DNA of 64,000 nt from Stutzerimonas stutzeri (lineage in GTDB: Bacteria; Pseudomonadota; Gammaproteobacteria; Pseudomonadales; Pseudomonadaceae): NCBI RefSeq assembly GCF_018138085.1, contig NZ_CP073105.1:1240001-1304000 (forward strand). Direction: 5' to 3'. The notes under the pieces were generated by a model, which was not told the origin of the DNA, did no database searches, and was given only the letters and a program-made list of their open reading frames with translations. Shown in pieces: positions 45,946 to 57,710 of the stretch. Positions within the stretch are counted from its first letter, which is position 1. Each line of letters begins with the position of its first letter. A program made the position numbers and the translations under genes.

Positions 45946-47067
45946 GTGCATAACGTCGTCATCAGCGGTACCGGCCTGTATACACCTGCCAACAGCATTT
46001 CCAACGACGAGTTGGTCGAGTCCTTCAATACCTATGCTCGTCGTTTCAACAGCGAACATGCCGCGGCCATCGAGGCGGGCGAAGTTCAGCCCGTGCCCGA
46101 GTCCAGCTCTGCCTTCATCGAAAAGGCGTCGGGTATCAAGAGCCGTTTCGTCACCGACAAGGCTGGCATTCTCGACCCGGATCGCATGGTTCCGCGCATC
46201 CCCGAGCGCAGCAATGACCAGTGGTCGATCCTCTGCGAAATGTCCGTCAAGGCCGCCGAGCAGGCGCTGGAGCGCGCTGGCAAGACGGCCGCCGACATCG
46301 ACGGCGTGATCGTTGCCTGTTCGAACCTGCAGCGTGCCTACCCGGCGATCGCCATCGAAGTGCAGGCAGCACTGGGCATCAAGGGCTTCGGCTTCGACAT
46401 GAACGTGGCGTGTTCCTCGGCCACCTTCGGAATCCAGAATGCCGCCAACTCGGTGCAACTGGGCCAGGCGCGCGCGGTGCTGATGGTTAATCCGGAGATC
46501 TGCACTGGCCACATGAACTTCCGCGACCGCGACAGCCACTTCATCTTCGGCGACGCCTGTACCGCGGTGATCATCGAGCGCGCCGACCTGGCGACGTCGC
46601 CGTACCAGTGGGACGTGGTCAGCACCAAGCTGGCGACCGAGTTCTCCAATAACATCCGCAACAACTTCGGCTTCCTCAACCGCACCGCCGAGGAATACAT
46701 GACCAACCCGGACAAGCTGTTCGTCCAGGAAGGCCGCAAGGTGTTCAAGGAAGTCTGCCCGATGGTGGCCGAGCTGATCGGCGAGCACCTGAAGGAAAAC
46801 GATATCGAGGTCAGCGCGGTCAAGCGCTTCTGGCTGCACCAGGCCAACCTCAACATGAACCACCTTATCGTGCGCAAGCTGCTGGGTCGCGACGCCAGCC
46901 CGGAAGAGGCGCCGGTGATTCTCGACACCTACGCCAACACCAGTTCGGCCGGCTCGGTGATTGCCTTCCACAAGCATCAGGACGATCTCCCCGCGGGCAG
47001 CCTCGGCGTGCTCAGCTCGTTCGGTGCGGGTTATTCGATCGGCAGCGTGATTCTGCGCAAGCGCTGA
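45946..47067 (+). CDS. FabH-like beta-ketoacyl-ACP synthase III
   Basis: 373-residue thiolase-fold condensing enzyme with the KAS III triad C156 (MNVACSSATFG), H298 (WLHQAN) and N331 (TYANTSSAGS). It is longer than housekeeping FabH (~320) and resembles the P. aeruginosa enzyme near oprO/oprP that condenses medium-chain acyl-CoA from beta-oxidation with malonyl-ACP. That shunt role is an inference here. The start is GTG at 45946 behind AAGAGGAA. It ends in a strong terminator, so it is monocistronic. Confidence 0.92.
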   Translation: MHNVVISGTGLYTPANSISNDELVESFNTYARRFNSEHAAAIEAGEVQPVPESSSAFIEKASGIKSRFVTDKAGILDPDRMVPRIPERSNDQWSILCEMSVKAAEQALERAGKTAADIDGVIVACSNLQRAYPAIAIEVQAALGIKGFGFDMNVACSSATFGIQNAANSVQLGQARAVLMVNPEICTGHMNFRDRDSHFIFGDACTAVIIERADLATSPYQWDVVSTKLATEFSNNIRNNFGFLNRTAEEYMTNPDKLFVQEGRKVFKEVCPMVAELIGEHLKENDIEVSAVKRFWLHQANLNMNHLIVRKLLGRDASPEEAPVILDTYANTSSAGSVIAFHKHQDDLPAGSLGVLSSFGAGYSIGSVILRKR

Positions 47068-47092
47068 TCCCGCGGGCGCAAGCCTTGAAAGG

Positions 47093-47116
47093 GTGGGCTT
47101 CGGCCCACTTTTTTTT
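47093..47116 (+). terminator. Rho-independent terminator of the FabH-like gene
   Basis: GTGGGC-TTCG-GCCCAC stem-loop followed by eight T residues. Confidence 0.92.
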
Positions 47117-47191
47117 GCCGGCGATTGCCGGTCGTCATGCAGGATTACGGTCTGAGGAGAAGCGCATAAGGACGGTCTTTCTAAGTTCCCT

Positions 47192-47209
47192 TTGTCATAA
47201 AACCTTTAT
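47192..47209 (+). promoter_or_regulatory. Pho box
   Basis: TTGTCATAAAACCTTTAT matches 13 of the 17 fixed positions of the PhoB consensus CTGTCATAAANCTGTCAT; the first direct repeat is nearly perfect. Located 103 bp before the porin start, implying induction by phosphate starvation. Confidence 0.75.
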
Positions 47210-47311
47210 GGAATAGCCACTTGGCTGACACACGCGCTGGCCAAGATGCCGGCAGCACAAAGAGCCACTAGCTGTGTGTTTTCCAACGCTAAACCAAAAG
47301 GGGAATTTTCG

Positions 47312-48610
47312 ATGATCCGTAAGCACTTCGCCGGTTTCGCCGCCAGCGTCCTCGCTCTGGCCGTTTCCGCCCAGGCTTTCGCCGGCACCGTCACTACTGA
47401 CGGCGCTGACATCGTAGTCAAGACCAAGGGTGGCCTGGAAGTCGCCACGACGGACAAGCAGTTCAGCTTCAAAATTGGCGGGCGCCTGCAGGCCGACTAC
47501 AGCACCTTCGACGGCTTCTACTCCCAGAACGGTGACAACGCCGATGCCGCCTACTTCCGTCGCGCGTTCCTGGAAATCGGCGGCGTAGCCTTCCAAGACT
47601 GGAAATACCAGTTCAACTACGACTTCGCCCACAACGCCGGCAGCAGTGAAGACGGCTATTTCGACGAGGCGTCCATCCAGTATTCGGGCTTCAACCCGGT
47701 CAACATCAAGATGGGTCGTTTCGATCCCGATTTCGGTCTGGAAAAAGCCACCAGCTCCAAGTGGGTCACCGCGCAGGAGCGTAACGCGGCCTACGATCTG
47801 GTCGACTGGGCCAACGGCCACCAGAACGGTCTGGGTATCCAGGTCAACGGCACCGCTGGGGAGTCCCTGTACGGCTCGCTCGGCCTGCATGCCAAGGACC
47901 AGAACGACGTCGACGGCGAAAGCGTCAAGCAAGTCAACGCCCGTGCGGTCTTCGCACCAATGCACGAAGCCGGAAACGTCCTGCACTTCGGTGTCAACTT
48001 CGCTCAGCGCAACCTGGATGACACCGCTGTCGACGGCCGCATCCGCAGCCGCCTGGGCATGCGTGGTGTCAGCACTGCCGGTGGCAATGATGCCGGCACC
48101 AACGGCAACCGCCTGCTGCTGGGTGGTGCCAACAACGCACCGGCAGGTTCTTACGGGGACGACACCGCTTTCGGACTGGAAGCTGCCTGGGCCATGGGCC
48201 CGCTGTCGGTACAGGGTGAATACATCACTCGCGAAATGGACTCCGATTCCGCCGCGTACGAAGACGTCGATGCCAAGGGCTACTACGCCCAGGTTGCCTA
48301 CACCCTGACCGGCGAAGCCCGCGGTTACAAGCTTGGCCGCTTCGACCAGCTCAAGCCGGAAAACAAGCAGATCGGCGCCTGGGAAGTCTTCTATCGCTAC
48401 GATCACATCGAAGCCGAGGATGACAGCGTCGGTCTCGTTGCGACCAACGACGTTGAAGGCAAGGTCCACAACCTGGGTGTGAACTGGTACGCCAACGAGA
48501 ACGTCAAGCTCAGCGGCTACTACGTCAAAGCCAAGGTCGACAATGCCGAGAACGCCAACGGCGACGACGATGGCGATGGCCTGGTGTTCCGCGCTCAGTA
48601 CGTGTTCTAA
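47312..48610 (+). CDS. oprO: Phosphate-selective porin, OprO type
   Basis: Trimeric outer-membrane channel for phosphate or pyrophosphate. 432 residues: signal peptide [15 protein letters not shown], mature start [20 protein letters not shown], 16-strand barrel ending AQYVF. In mature numbering (signal of 24) the gate positions known to separate OprP (Y62/Y114) from OprO (F62/D114) are F62 (RRAFLEIGG) and D114 ([11 protein letters not shown]). The protein should therefore prefer pyrophosphate or longer phosphates. AGGGGA precedes the ATG. A Pho box is upstream and a strong terminator downstream. No second paralogue is in the window. Confidence 0.92.
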   Translation: MIRKHFAGFAASVLALAVSAQAFAGTVTTDGADIVVKTKGGLEVATTDKQFSFKIGGRLQADYSTFDGFYSQNGDNADAAYFRRAFLEIGGVAFQDWKYQFNYDFAHNAGSSEDGYFDEASIQYSGFNPVNIKMGRFDPDFGLEKATSSKWVTAQERNAAYDLVDWANGHQNGLGIQVNGTAGESLYGSLGLHAKDQNDVDGESVKQVNARAVFAPMHEAGNVLHFGVNFAQRNLDDTAVDGRIRSRLGMRGVSTAGGNDAGTNGNRLLLGGANNAPAGSYGDDTAFGLEAAWAMGPLSVQGEYITREMDSDSAAYEDVDAKGYYAQVAYTLTGEARGYKLGRFDQLKPENKQIGAWEVFYRYDHIEAEDDSVGLVATNDVEGKVHNLGVNWYANENVKLSGYYVKAKVDNAENANGDDDGDGLVFRAQYVF

Positions 48611-48638
48611 GCCACCTCGCTCCTCGAGTGCTCTATTG

Positions 48639-48663
48639 GCCCCGCTTCGGCGGGGCTTTTTTT
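48639..48663 (+). terminator. Rho-independent terminator of the porin gene
   Basis: GCCCCGC-TTCG-GCGGGGC stem-loop followed by seven T residues. Confidence 0.93.
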
Positions 48664-48692
48664 CGTCAGTGTTAAAGGCCAGACTGGCGCAC

Positions 48693-49823
48693 ATGCCTAT
48701 TCAGACCCTTTTTCGCCTGGCCGAGATCAAGCCCGCCCGTTGGGACGCGTTGCTCGGCGACGATCCGCAGCCCTTCGTTCGACACGCCTTTCTCTCTTCC
48801 CTGGAAGACAGTGGCAGCGTCGGCGGTCGCACCGGCTGGCGCGCGCAACATCAACTGCTTGAGAGCGTCGCCGGTGAGGCGGTCGCCGCCTTGCCGCTGT
48901 ATCGCAAGACTCACTCCAATGGCGAATACGTGTTCGACTGGGCCTGGGCCGATGCCTGTCATCGCGCCGGCATCGAGTACTACCCCAAGCTGCTCTGTGC
49001 GGTGCCGTTTTCACCGGTGACAGGCGCGCGCTTGCTGGGTGACCGCGAGGCGGCGGGGCAGCTGCTCGATGAGCTTAGCGAAGCGCTGGTGGAGCAAGGT
49101 TATTCCGGGCTGCACGTCAATTTCACCCAGCCGGACGCCGATACGGTCTTCCGCGGCCGCGAGGGTTGGCTGGAGCGCATCGGCTGTCAGTTTCATTGGC
49201 ACAATCGCGGCTACCGCGATTTCCAGGATTTTCTCGATAGCCTCACCTCGCGTAAGCGCAAGCAGCTGCGCAAGGAGCGCGAGCAGGTGATGGGGCAGGG
49301 GATCGCCTTCGAGCGGCGCGAAGGCCATCAGCTCAGCGAAACGGAATGGGATTTCGTCTACGCCTGCTATGCCAATACCTATCATGTGCGCGGCCAGGCA
49401 CCTTATCTGACCCGCGACTTCTTCAGCCTGCTGGCCGAGCGAATGCCAGCGTCAATTCGCGTCGTGCTGGCCGAGCAGAACGGCCGCCCGGTGGCCATGG
49501 CGTTCAGCTTGATCGGCGGCGACGGCCTCTACGGGCGCTATTGGGGCTGCCTGGACGCCTTCGATCGATTGCATTTCGAGACCTGTTTCTACCAGGGCAT
49601 CGAGCAAGCAATCGCAGCCGGCCTGTCGCGTTTCGACGCTGGCGCGCAAGGGGAGCACAAGCTGATTCGCGGCTTCGAGCCGGTCATCACCCGTTCATGG
49701 CATTACCTGGCTCACCCTGGGCTGCGAGCGGCAGTGAGCGACTTTCTGGCCCAGGAGCGCCTGGGCGTCCTGCGCTACGCCGAGGCGGCGCGGGAGGCGC
49801 TGCCCTATCGGCAACCAGGCTGA
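48693..49823 (+). CDS. FemAB-like GNAT acyltransferase (COG3146)
   Basis: 376 residues of the peptidoglycan-modification-like GNAT group: FVRHAFLSSLEDSGSVG near the N-terminus and LRKEREQVMGQGI, YGRYWGCLDAFDRLHFETCF and FDAGAQGEHKLIRGFEP in the second half. Predicted to transfer an aminoacyl or acyl group; the true substrate is unknown. The ATG is 30 bp after the porin terminator and has no convincing ribosome site. It converges on metR with a 7-bp gap. Confidence 0.88.
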   Translation: MPIQTLFRLAEIKPARWDALLGDDPQPFVRHAFLSSLEDSGSVGGRTGWRAQHQLLESVAGEAVAALPLYRKTHSNGEYVFDWAWADACHRAGIEYYPKLLCAVPFSPVTGARLLGDREAAGQLLDELSEALVEQGYSGLHVNFTQPDADTVFRGREGWLERIGCQFHWHNRGYRDFQDFLDSLTSRKRKQLRKEREQVMGQGIAFERREGHQLSETEWDFVYACYANTYHVRGQAPYLTRDFFSLLAERMPASIRVVLAEQNGRPVAMAFSLIGGDGLYGRYWGCLDAFDRLHFETCFYQGIEQAIAAGLSRFDAGAQGEHKLIRGFEPVITRSWHYLAHPGLRAAVSDFLAQERLGVLRYAEAAREALPYRQPG

Positions 49824-49830
49824 GCGGGGA

Positions 49831-50757
49831 TCATTTCATCTTCGGTGCCGCGCTGACGCCTTCCAGGGTGGCGAATGAGGTGTCCTTGGCGGTGAGCAGG
49901 AAGTCGCGCATGAAGGGCGAATCGAGCATGTCGGCGCGAATCCCGGCATAGAGCGTGGCGAACAGTCCTTTCTCACCCAGGCGCTTGGCGGTGACGTAGC
50001 CGCGTGTGCTGTATTCGTGCAACGCCCAGTTGGGCACGCTGCACACGCCGCGACCCGATGCCACCAGTTGCATCATCATCACAGTCAGTTCGGATGTGCG
50101 TACCTGCGCCGGCTCGACGTCGGCCGGCTCGAGGAAGCGGGTGAAAATATCCAGTCGATCACGCTCTACCGGATAGGTGATCAGGGTTTCACTGGCCAGG
50201 TCCTCGGCGCGCACATACGGCCGGGACGCCAACGGATGTTGATTGGCGACGGCCAACAAGGCTTCGTAGGTGAACAGCGGGACGTAGGTGATGCCCGGCA
50301 GGTCGATCGGATCGGACGTGACCACCAGATCGAGGTCGCCTCGCGCCAGCGCCGGCAGCGGGGCGAAGGAGAAACCCGAGGCCAGGTCGAGCTCGACTTC
50401 CGGCCAGGCGTCGCGAAACTGATCGATGGTCGGCATCAGCCACTGGAAGCAGCTATGGCATTCGATGGCCATGTGCAGGCGTCCGGCGGTGCCACCAGCG
50501 AGCCTGGCCAGATCGCGTTCGGCGCTACGCAGCTGTGGCAACAGGCTGTCGGCCAGTTGCAGCAGGCGCAAGCCGGCACTGGTGAAGCGCACCGGACGCG
50601 TCTTGCGTACGAAGAGCTGGAGCCCCAGTCGTTCTTCCAGTTCCTTGAACTGGTGCGACAGGGCCGACTGGGTCAGATGCAGGCGTTCGGCGGCTTCGAC
50701 GAGGCTGTCCGTTTCGCGCAATGCATGAAGCGTTTTCAGGTGACGGATTTCCAACAT
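49831..50757 (-). CDS. metR: LysR-type regulator MetR
   Basis: 308-residue LysR activator of methionine biosynthesis with homocysteine as coregulator. The HTH LEIRHLKTLHALRETDSLVEAAERL-type opening and HLTQSALSHQFKELEERLG match MetR well. The effector domain includes ECHSCFQWLMPTIDQF and LVVTSDPID. Start at 50757 behind AGGAAG. The likely target metE lies about 1 kb away on the other strand, separated by an exoD-like gene, so the usual adjacent divergent metR-metE arrangement is interrupted here. Confidence 0.9.
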   Translation of the reverse strand: MLEIRHLKTLHALRETDSLVEAAERLHLTQSALSHQFKELEERLGLQLFVRKTRPVRFTSAGLRLLQLADSLLPQLRSAERDLARLAGGTAGRLHMAIECHSCFQWLMPTIDQFRDAWPEVELDLASGFSFAPLPALARGDLDLVVTSDPIDLPGITYVPLFTYEALLAVANQHPLASRPYVRAEDLASETLITYPVERDRLDIFTRFLEPADVEPAQVRTSELTVMMMQLVASGRGVCSVPNWALHEYSTRGYVTAKRLGEKGLFATLYAGIRADMLDSPFMRDFLLTAKDTSFATLEGVSAAPKMK

Positions 50758-50973
50758 GCTACGGCTTCCTGCTGTTTTCGCGGTCGGGCCTTGAATCGCG
50801 AAGAATCCGGCCCGCAAATGCCCGAGTGACTTGAGCACCGTTCATCTGCCGCCAAGTGTGTTCCAGCGAGGTAGCGATTGTCGAGCGAGCCGAGCGGGAG
50901 TCGAGGCGAGTGCCTGACAAGGCGGGCGGATGGCCGTCCGGTCAGACGGTGCCGTTCGCTTGGAATCCGAGTG

Positions 50974-51564
50974 TTACAGCCAGATACGGCCCACCAGATA
51001 CGTCAGCGCGCCGATAAACAGTAGCGCGACGATGATCAGCGCGCCGTCGCGCGCCATCATGCCCAGGCCGAGGACGCTCAGGGCGGCGCCAGCAATGGAG
51101 TTACCGAAGGGAATCAGTTCCAGCGGCGGCATGCTGGCAGCGATGAGCAGGCACAGCAGGGCATTGATATACACCGCAACACCTTCGGTGAGAAAGGTCA
51201 GGCGATGCCGCAGCATTCGATCGACGAACCGCGCCGGTCGCTGGAGAAAAGTGATCGCGCGGTCATATTTCTTGCGACTGGCGCAGCGCCGGAGCAACCA
51301 GCCAGGCAACCAGAAATGCCGGCGTCCGAGTAGCAACTGCAACGCGATCAGGCCCACCATCAGGGCGAAAAAGGTCGGCAGCCCAGGGATGCCCGACAGT
51401 GGCGAGAACACCAGCAGTCCGGGGACCAGCAGCAGTGCACCGAAGCTGCGTTGGCCGGTCGCTTCGAGCATGTCCTGGATGGTGACGGGCGCGTCGGGCT
51501 GGCCGGCCTGCGTCAGGTGCTCGAGCAGGGTTCGCAGGTTCTGCGGCGGGTCTTGGACAGTCAT
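50974..51564 (-). CDS. ExoD-family membrane protein
   Basis: 196 residues. The N-terminal soluble segment (LRTLLEHLTQAGQPDAPVTI) precedes four hydrophobic helices, with family features GALLLVPGLLVFSPLSGIPG and LQLLLGRRHFWLPGWL. ExoD was named for exopolysaccharide defects in rhizobia; the mechanism is unknown. GGAG precedes the start. It is divergent from metE. Confidence 0.88.
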   Translation of the reverse strand: MTVQDPPQNLRTLLEHLTQAGQPDAPVTIQDMLEATGQRSFGALLLVPGLLVFSPLSGIPGLPTFFALMVGLIALQLLLGRRHFWLPGWLLRRCASRKKYDRAITFLQRPARFVDRMLRHRLTFLTEGVAVYINALLCLLIAASMPPLELIPFGNSIAGAALSVLGLGMMARDGALIIVALLFIGALTYLVGRIWL

Positions 51565-51604
51565 CGGCTTTTCTCCAACGGTCCGCTGTTAGAAAACCGT
51601 GGCG

Positions 51605-51638
51605 TGAAAATATTCACCATGAATAGTTTTAATGTTCA
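51605..51638. promoter_or_regulatory. Putative MetR binding region upstream of metE
   Basis: TGAA-AATA-TTCA (51605-51616) and further half-sites TGAA (51620) and TTCA (51635-51638) resemble the MetR TGAA-N5-TTCA motif, though with 4-bp and 11-bp spacing. They lie 84-117 bp before metE in an AT-rich gap. Confidence 0.45.
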
Positions 51639-51721
51639 AAGAAAATTACATGAGGTTGTTTCAATAATGGCCCGCACGGACAATCTCGCTCATCGAAAAG
51701 CGAGACGAATTGGAGATCGTG

Positions 51722-54022
51722 ATGGCTGTTGCTCATTCCCTGGGGTTCCCACGCATTGGTGCCGACCGCGAACTGAAGAAATCACTGGAGGCGTACTGGA
51801 AGGGCGATCTGGCAGAAGACGCACTGCGGCGAGTCGGTACCGAGCTGCGCGCGGCTCATTGGCAGCTGCAGGCAGATGCTGGCATCGAATTGCTGCCAGT
51901 CGGCGACTTCGCCTGGTACGACCAGGTGCTGACGCATTCGCTGATGTTCGGCGTGGTGCCTGAGCGGTTTCGCCCGGCCGACGGCGTGCCGACCCTCGAT
52001 ACCTTGTTCGCCATGGCCCGCGGCGTCACCCAGCATTGCTGCGGCGGTACGCAAGCGCAGGAAATGACCAAGTGGTTCGATACCAACTACCACTACCTGG
52101 TGCCGGAATTCGCTGCCAACCAGCAGTTCAAGCTGTCCTGGACCCAGCTGTTCGAGGAGGTCGAGGAGGCCAAGGCGCTAGGGCACGCCGTCAAACCGGT
52201 GCTGATCGGCCCGCTGACCTATCTTTGGCTGGGCAAGGCCCGTGGGGGGGCGTTCGACAAGCTGGAGCTGCTCGAACGACTGCTGCCCGTATATGGCGAG
52301 GTGCTCGAGCGTTTGGCGGCGCAGGGCGTCGAATGGGTACAGATCGATGAACCGATCCTGACCCTCGACCTGCCACAGGATTGGAAGAACGCATTCGAGC
52401 GCGCCTACAACCTGTTGCAGCGCGCGCCGCTGAAGAAGCTGGTCGCGACCTATTTCGGCGGCCTCGAAGACAATCTGGGCCTGGCTGCCGCGCTCCCGGT
52501 GGACGGCCTGCATATCGACCTGGTGCGTGCGCCGGAGCAATACCCGGTGATCCTTGACCGCTTGCCGGCGTACAAGGTCCTTTCGCTCGGGCTGGTCAAC
52601 GGGCGCAACGTCTGGCGTTGCGATCTGGACAAGGCGCTGGAGGTCCTGCGGCATGCTGACGAGCGGCTCGGCGAGCGCCTCTGGGTCGCGCCGTCCTGTT
52701 CCCTGTTGCATACCCCGGTGGATCTGGCGCGCGAGGACCAGCTGGACACCGAGCTAAAGAGCTGGCTCGCCTTTGCCGTGCAGAAGTGCGCCGAGGTTTC
52801 GATCCTGGCGCGGGCGCTGAGTATGCCGGACGACGATCAGGTGCAGACGGCACTGCAGCATAGTCGCAGGGTGCAGGCCAGTCGCAGCGCATCGCCGCGT
52901 ATCCACAAGCCGCAAGTGCAGGCGCGGCTGGCTGCGATCGAACCGCGCCATCTCCAGCGCCAGTCACCGTTCAGTGAACGGATCGAGAAGCAGCGTGCGC
53001 ACCTGGCGTTGCCCGCCTTCCCGACGACCACTATTGGCTCGTTCCCCCAGACGCCGGCTATCCGCCGTGCGCGCCAGGCCTTCCGGCAGGGCAAGCTGGC
53101 GGTGAACGACTACACCGCGGCGATGCAAGCCGAAATTCGCCACGCGGTGGCGATACAGGAACAGCTGGGGCTGGATGTACTGGTACATGGCGAGGCTGAG
53201 CGCAACGACATGGTCGAGTACTTCGCCGAGCAACTGGACGGATACGTCTTCACCCGTTTTGGCTGGGTGCAGAGCTACGGCTCGCGCTGCGTCAAACCGG
53301 CGGTCATCTATGGTGATCTCAGTCGTCCGGCACCGATGACCGTGGAGTGGATACGCTACGCTCAGCAGCAGACCGGGAAGATCGTGAAGGGCATGCTGAC
53401 CGGGCCGGTGACCATGCTGATGTGGTCCTTCACCCGCGAAGACATCAGCCGCGAACAGCAGGCGCAGCAGCTGGCGCTGGCGATTCGCGACGAGGTCTGC
53501 GATCTCGAGGCGGCTGGCACTCGTATCATCCAGATCGACGAAGCGGCGTTCCGCGAAGGCCTGCCGTTGCGCCGGTCGCAATGGCGTCAGTACCTGGATT
53601 GGGCGGTCGCGGCGTTCCGCCTGTGTGCCAGCGGCGTACGCGACGAAACGCAGATCCACACGCATATGTGCTACAGCGAGTTCAACGACGTGATCGAGGC
53701 GATCGCCGCCATGGATGCCGATGTCATCACCATCGAGACCTCGCGGTCGCAGATGGAGTTGCTCGAGGCCTTCCGCGCCTTCGATTACCCCAACGACATC
53801 GGGCCCGGCGTCTACGACATCCATTCGCCGCGGGTGCCCGATACTAGTGAGATGGTTCAATTGCTGGAGCAAGCCTGCGAGCGCATCCCGGCCGAGCGGC
53901 TATGGGTCAATCCCGATTGCGGTCTGAAAACCCGCGGCTGGCCGGAAACCGAAGCGGCGCTGGTCAACATGGTCGCTGCCGCCCGGCAGCTTCGCAGCGC
54001 CCGGCGAGACCTGGTGGCCTAA
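51722..54022 (+). CDS. metE: Cobalamin-independent methionine synthase MetE
   Basis: Transfers the methyl group of 5-methyltetrahydropteroyl-triglutamate to homocysteine, the last step of methionine synthesis without B12. 766 residues (E. coli 753). Two barrel domains: N-terminal [19 protein letters not shown] and C-terminal [10 protein letters not shown]. Zinc ligands are H648 and C650 (HTHMCYSEF), a Glu expected near 672, and C733 (NPDCGLKTR). GGAG eight bases upstream supports the 51722 start. MetR-like half-sites precede it. No cobalamin riboswitch was recognised in the 157-bp leader. Confidence 0.95.
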   Translation: MAVAHSLGFPRIGADRELKKSLEAYWKGDLAEDALRRVGTELRAAHWQLQADAGIELLPVGDFAWYDQVLTHSLMFGVVPERFRPADGVPTLDTLFAMARGVTQHCCGGTQAQEMTKWFDTNYHYLVPEFAANQQFKLSWTQLFEEVEEAKALGHAVKPVLIGPLTYLWLGKARGGAFDKLELLERLLPVYGEVLERLAAQGVEWVQIDEPILTLDLPQDWKNAFERAYNLLQRAPLKKLVATYFGGLEDNLGLAAALPVDGLHIDLVRAPEQYPVILDRLPAYKVLSLGLVNGRNVWRCDLDKALEVLRHADERLGERLWVAPSCSLLHTPVDLAREDQLDTELKSWLAFAVQKCAEVSILARALSMPDDDQVQTALQHSRRVQASRSASPRIHKPQVQARLAAIEPRHLQRQSPFSERIEKQRAHLALPAFPTTTIGSFPQTPAIRRARQAFRQGKLAVNDYTAAMQAEIRHAVAIQEQLGLDVLVHGEAERNDMVEYFAEQLDGYVFTRFGWVQSYGSRCVKPAVIYGDLSRPAPMTVEWIRYAQQQTGKIVKGMLTGPVTMLMWSFTREDISREQQAQQLALAIRDEVCDLEAAGTRIIQIDEAAFREGLPLRRSQWRQYLDWAVAAFRLCASGVRDETQIHTHMCYSEFNDVIEAIAAMDADVITIETSRSQMELLEAFRAFDYPNDIGPGVYDIHSPRVPDTSEMVQLLEQACERIPAERLWVNPDCGLKTRGWPETEAALVNMVAAARQLRSARRDLVA

Positions 54023-54138
54023 GCGATTGCCGAGGGCCTCGTACCGGCAGGCCAGGCCAAGACAGGCGGCCTGCACGGTGCGGGTCGCGCCATTTTTGGC
54101 TACTGTAGCGGGCCCCATTCCATGAATCCTCATGAGCC

Positions 54139-54609
54139 ATGACACCCGCCATCGATCTGCTGAAGAAGGCCAAGGCCGAGCACCGCATCCACAGCTACGA
54201 ACATGACCCCAAGTCCGCCTCCTACGGGCTCGAGGCCGCCGAGAAACTGGGGCTCGAGCCGGCCCGCGTATTCAAGACACTGTTGGCCTGTAGCGAGAAG
54301 AACGAGCTGCTGGTCGCGGTGGTGCCGGTCACCGGCAGTCTCGATCTCAAGGCGCTGGCACACGCGGCGAAGGTAAAGAAGGCGGATATGGCAGACCCTG
54401 CCGCGGCGCAGCGGGCGACTGGCTATCTGGTCGGCGGGATCAGCCCGTTGGGACAGAAGAAACGGTTGCGCACCTTCATCGACAGTTCAGCGCAGGCCTT
54501 GCCGAGCATCTTCGTCAGTGCCGGACGGCGAGGGCTGGAAGTCGAGCTGGCGCCAGAAGTGCTCGCTGAGCACACCGCCGGCAGCTTCGCGTCGATCGGC
54601 CGAGGCTGA
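54139..54609 (+). CDS. ybaK: Cys-tRNA(Pro) deacylase YbaK
   Basis: 156-residue trans-editing enzyme that hydrolyses mischarged Cys-tRNA(Pro). Typical motifs: IHSYEHDPKSASYGLEAAEKLG, FKTLLACSEKNELLVAVVPV, ATGYLVGGISPLGQKKRLRTFID. The lysine in RVFKTL is the expected catalytic residue. Length is standard. It lies 116 bp after metE on the same strand; independent expression is likely. Confidence 0.93.
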   Translation: MTPAIDLLKKAKAEHRIHSYEHDPKSASYGLEAAEKLGLEPARVFKTLLACSEKNELLVAVVPVTGSLDLKALAHAAKVKKADMADPAAAQRATGYLVGGISPLGQKKRLRTFIDSSAQALPSIFVSAGRRGLEVELAPEVLAEHTAGSFASIGRG

Positions 54610-54630
54610 GCGCCTGACGCGGCGACATGA

Positions 54631-56655
<2,025 letters not shown>

Positions 56656-56722
56656 ACGGGTAGGCCGCTTTCTCCGTCGCGAGTAAGCTTCCGATCTCCC
56701 CACAAGACTGACGGAGCCCGCA

Positions 56723-57661
56723 ATGCACGAAATCATTCTGCACCACTATCCCACCTCGCCATTCGCCGAAAAAGCGCGGCTGATGCTGGGCTTCAAGCAG
56801 TTGTCCTGGCGCTCGGTGGCCATTCCGCCCGTCATGCCGAAACCGGACCTCACCGCGCTGACCGGCGGCTATCGGCGCACCCCGGTATTGCAGATCGGCG
56901 CGGACGTATATTGCGACACCGCGCTGATGGCCCGTCGGTTGGAGGCTGAGAAAAGCACGCCGGCATTGTTCCCGGAAGGGCAGGAGTTCGTCGCCGCGAC
57001 GCTGGCTCAATGGGCCGACTCGGTGCTGTTCCTGCACGCGGTCAGCTTGGTATTCCAGCCCGAGTCCATGGCCGTGCGCTTCGCTCAGGTGCCCAAAGAA
57101 TTCGTCCAGGTATTCAGCAAGGACCGCACCGAGCTGTTCAGCAGCGGCTCGGTGACACGCATTCCGCTGGAGCAGGCCAAGAACCACTGGCCGGTATTGA
57201 TGGCGCGTCTGCAGCAACAACTGGCGCGCGGAAACGGCGAATTCCTGCTGGGGAGCGCACCTTGCATCGCTGACTTCGCCGTAGCGCATTGCCTGTGGTT
57301 TCTCAAGGGCACGCCGGTCACCGCACCGTTGGTCGACGATTACCCAGAAGTGGCGGCGTGGCTGGGCAAGGTCCTCGGCGTCGGGCATGGCTCGCATAGC
57401 GAACTGTCCGCAGAAGACGCCCTGACGTGCTCCCGTGAGGCGACGCCGGCCCCGTTGCCGGACGAAGCCTTCTTCGAGCCCAACGGTTTCCAGGCCGGCC
57501 AGTCGGTCACCGTCTGCGCGGTGGATTACGGAACGGATCCGGTGGCTGGCGAGCTGGTGTTCGCCGGTGTTGAAGAGTTGATCCTGCGCCGTGAGGACGA
57601 GCGTGCCGGAGTGGTGCACGTGCACTTCCCGCGAATCGGCTATCGCATCGAGGCGAACTGA
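56723..57661 (+). CDS. Glutathione S-transferase-like protein with extra C-terminal domain
   Basis: 312 residues, about 90 longer than usual GSTs. An N-terminal thioredoxin-like GST domain (ILHHYPTSPFAEKARLMLGF) and helical C-domain are followed, from about residue 240, by a beta-rich tail (NGFQAGQSVTVCAVDYGTDP ... GVVHVHFPRIGYRIEAN). The tail's role is unknown. CGGAG precedes the start. An 11-bp terminator-like hairpin follows. Confidence 0.88.
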   Translation: MHEIILHHYPTSPFAEKARLMLGFKQLSWRSVAIPPVMPKPDLTALTGGYRRTPVLQIGADVYCDTALMARRLEAEKSTPALFPEGQEFVAATLAQWADSVLFLHAVSLVFQPESMAVRFAQVPKEFVQVFSKDRTELFSSGSVTRIPLEQAKNHWPVLMARLQQQLARGNGEFLLGSAPCIADFAVAHCLWFLKGTPVTAPLVDDYPEVAAWLGKVLGVGHGSHSELSAEDALTCSREATPAPLPDEAFFEPNGFQAGQSVTVCAVDYGTDPVAGELVFAGVEELILRREDERAGVVHVHFPRIGYRIEAN

Positions 57662-57669
57662 TACCCGGA

Positions 57670-57695
57670 TCCGCGGCGTGGTGGCACGCCGCGGA
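57670..57695. terminator. Bidirectional hairpin between GST and uppP
   Basis: Perfect 11-bp stem TCCGCGGCGTG/CACGCCGCGGA with loop GTGG between two convergent genes. The following + strand is only moderately T-rich. Confidence 0.7.
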
Positions 57696-57710
57696 CTCAG
57701 GTCTGTCTGT

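Noticed and set aside
51565..51721. Cobalamin riboswitch before metE
   Set aside because: The leader is short and AT-rich with no recognisable B12-box.
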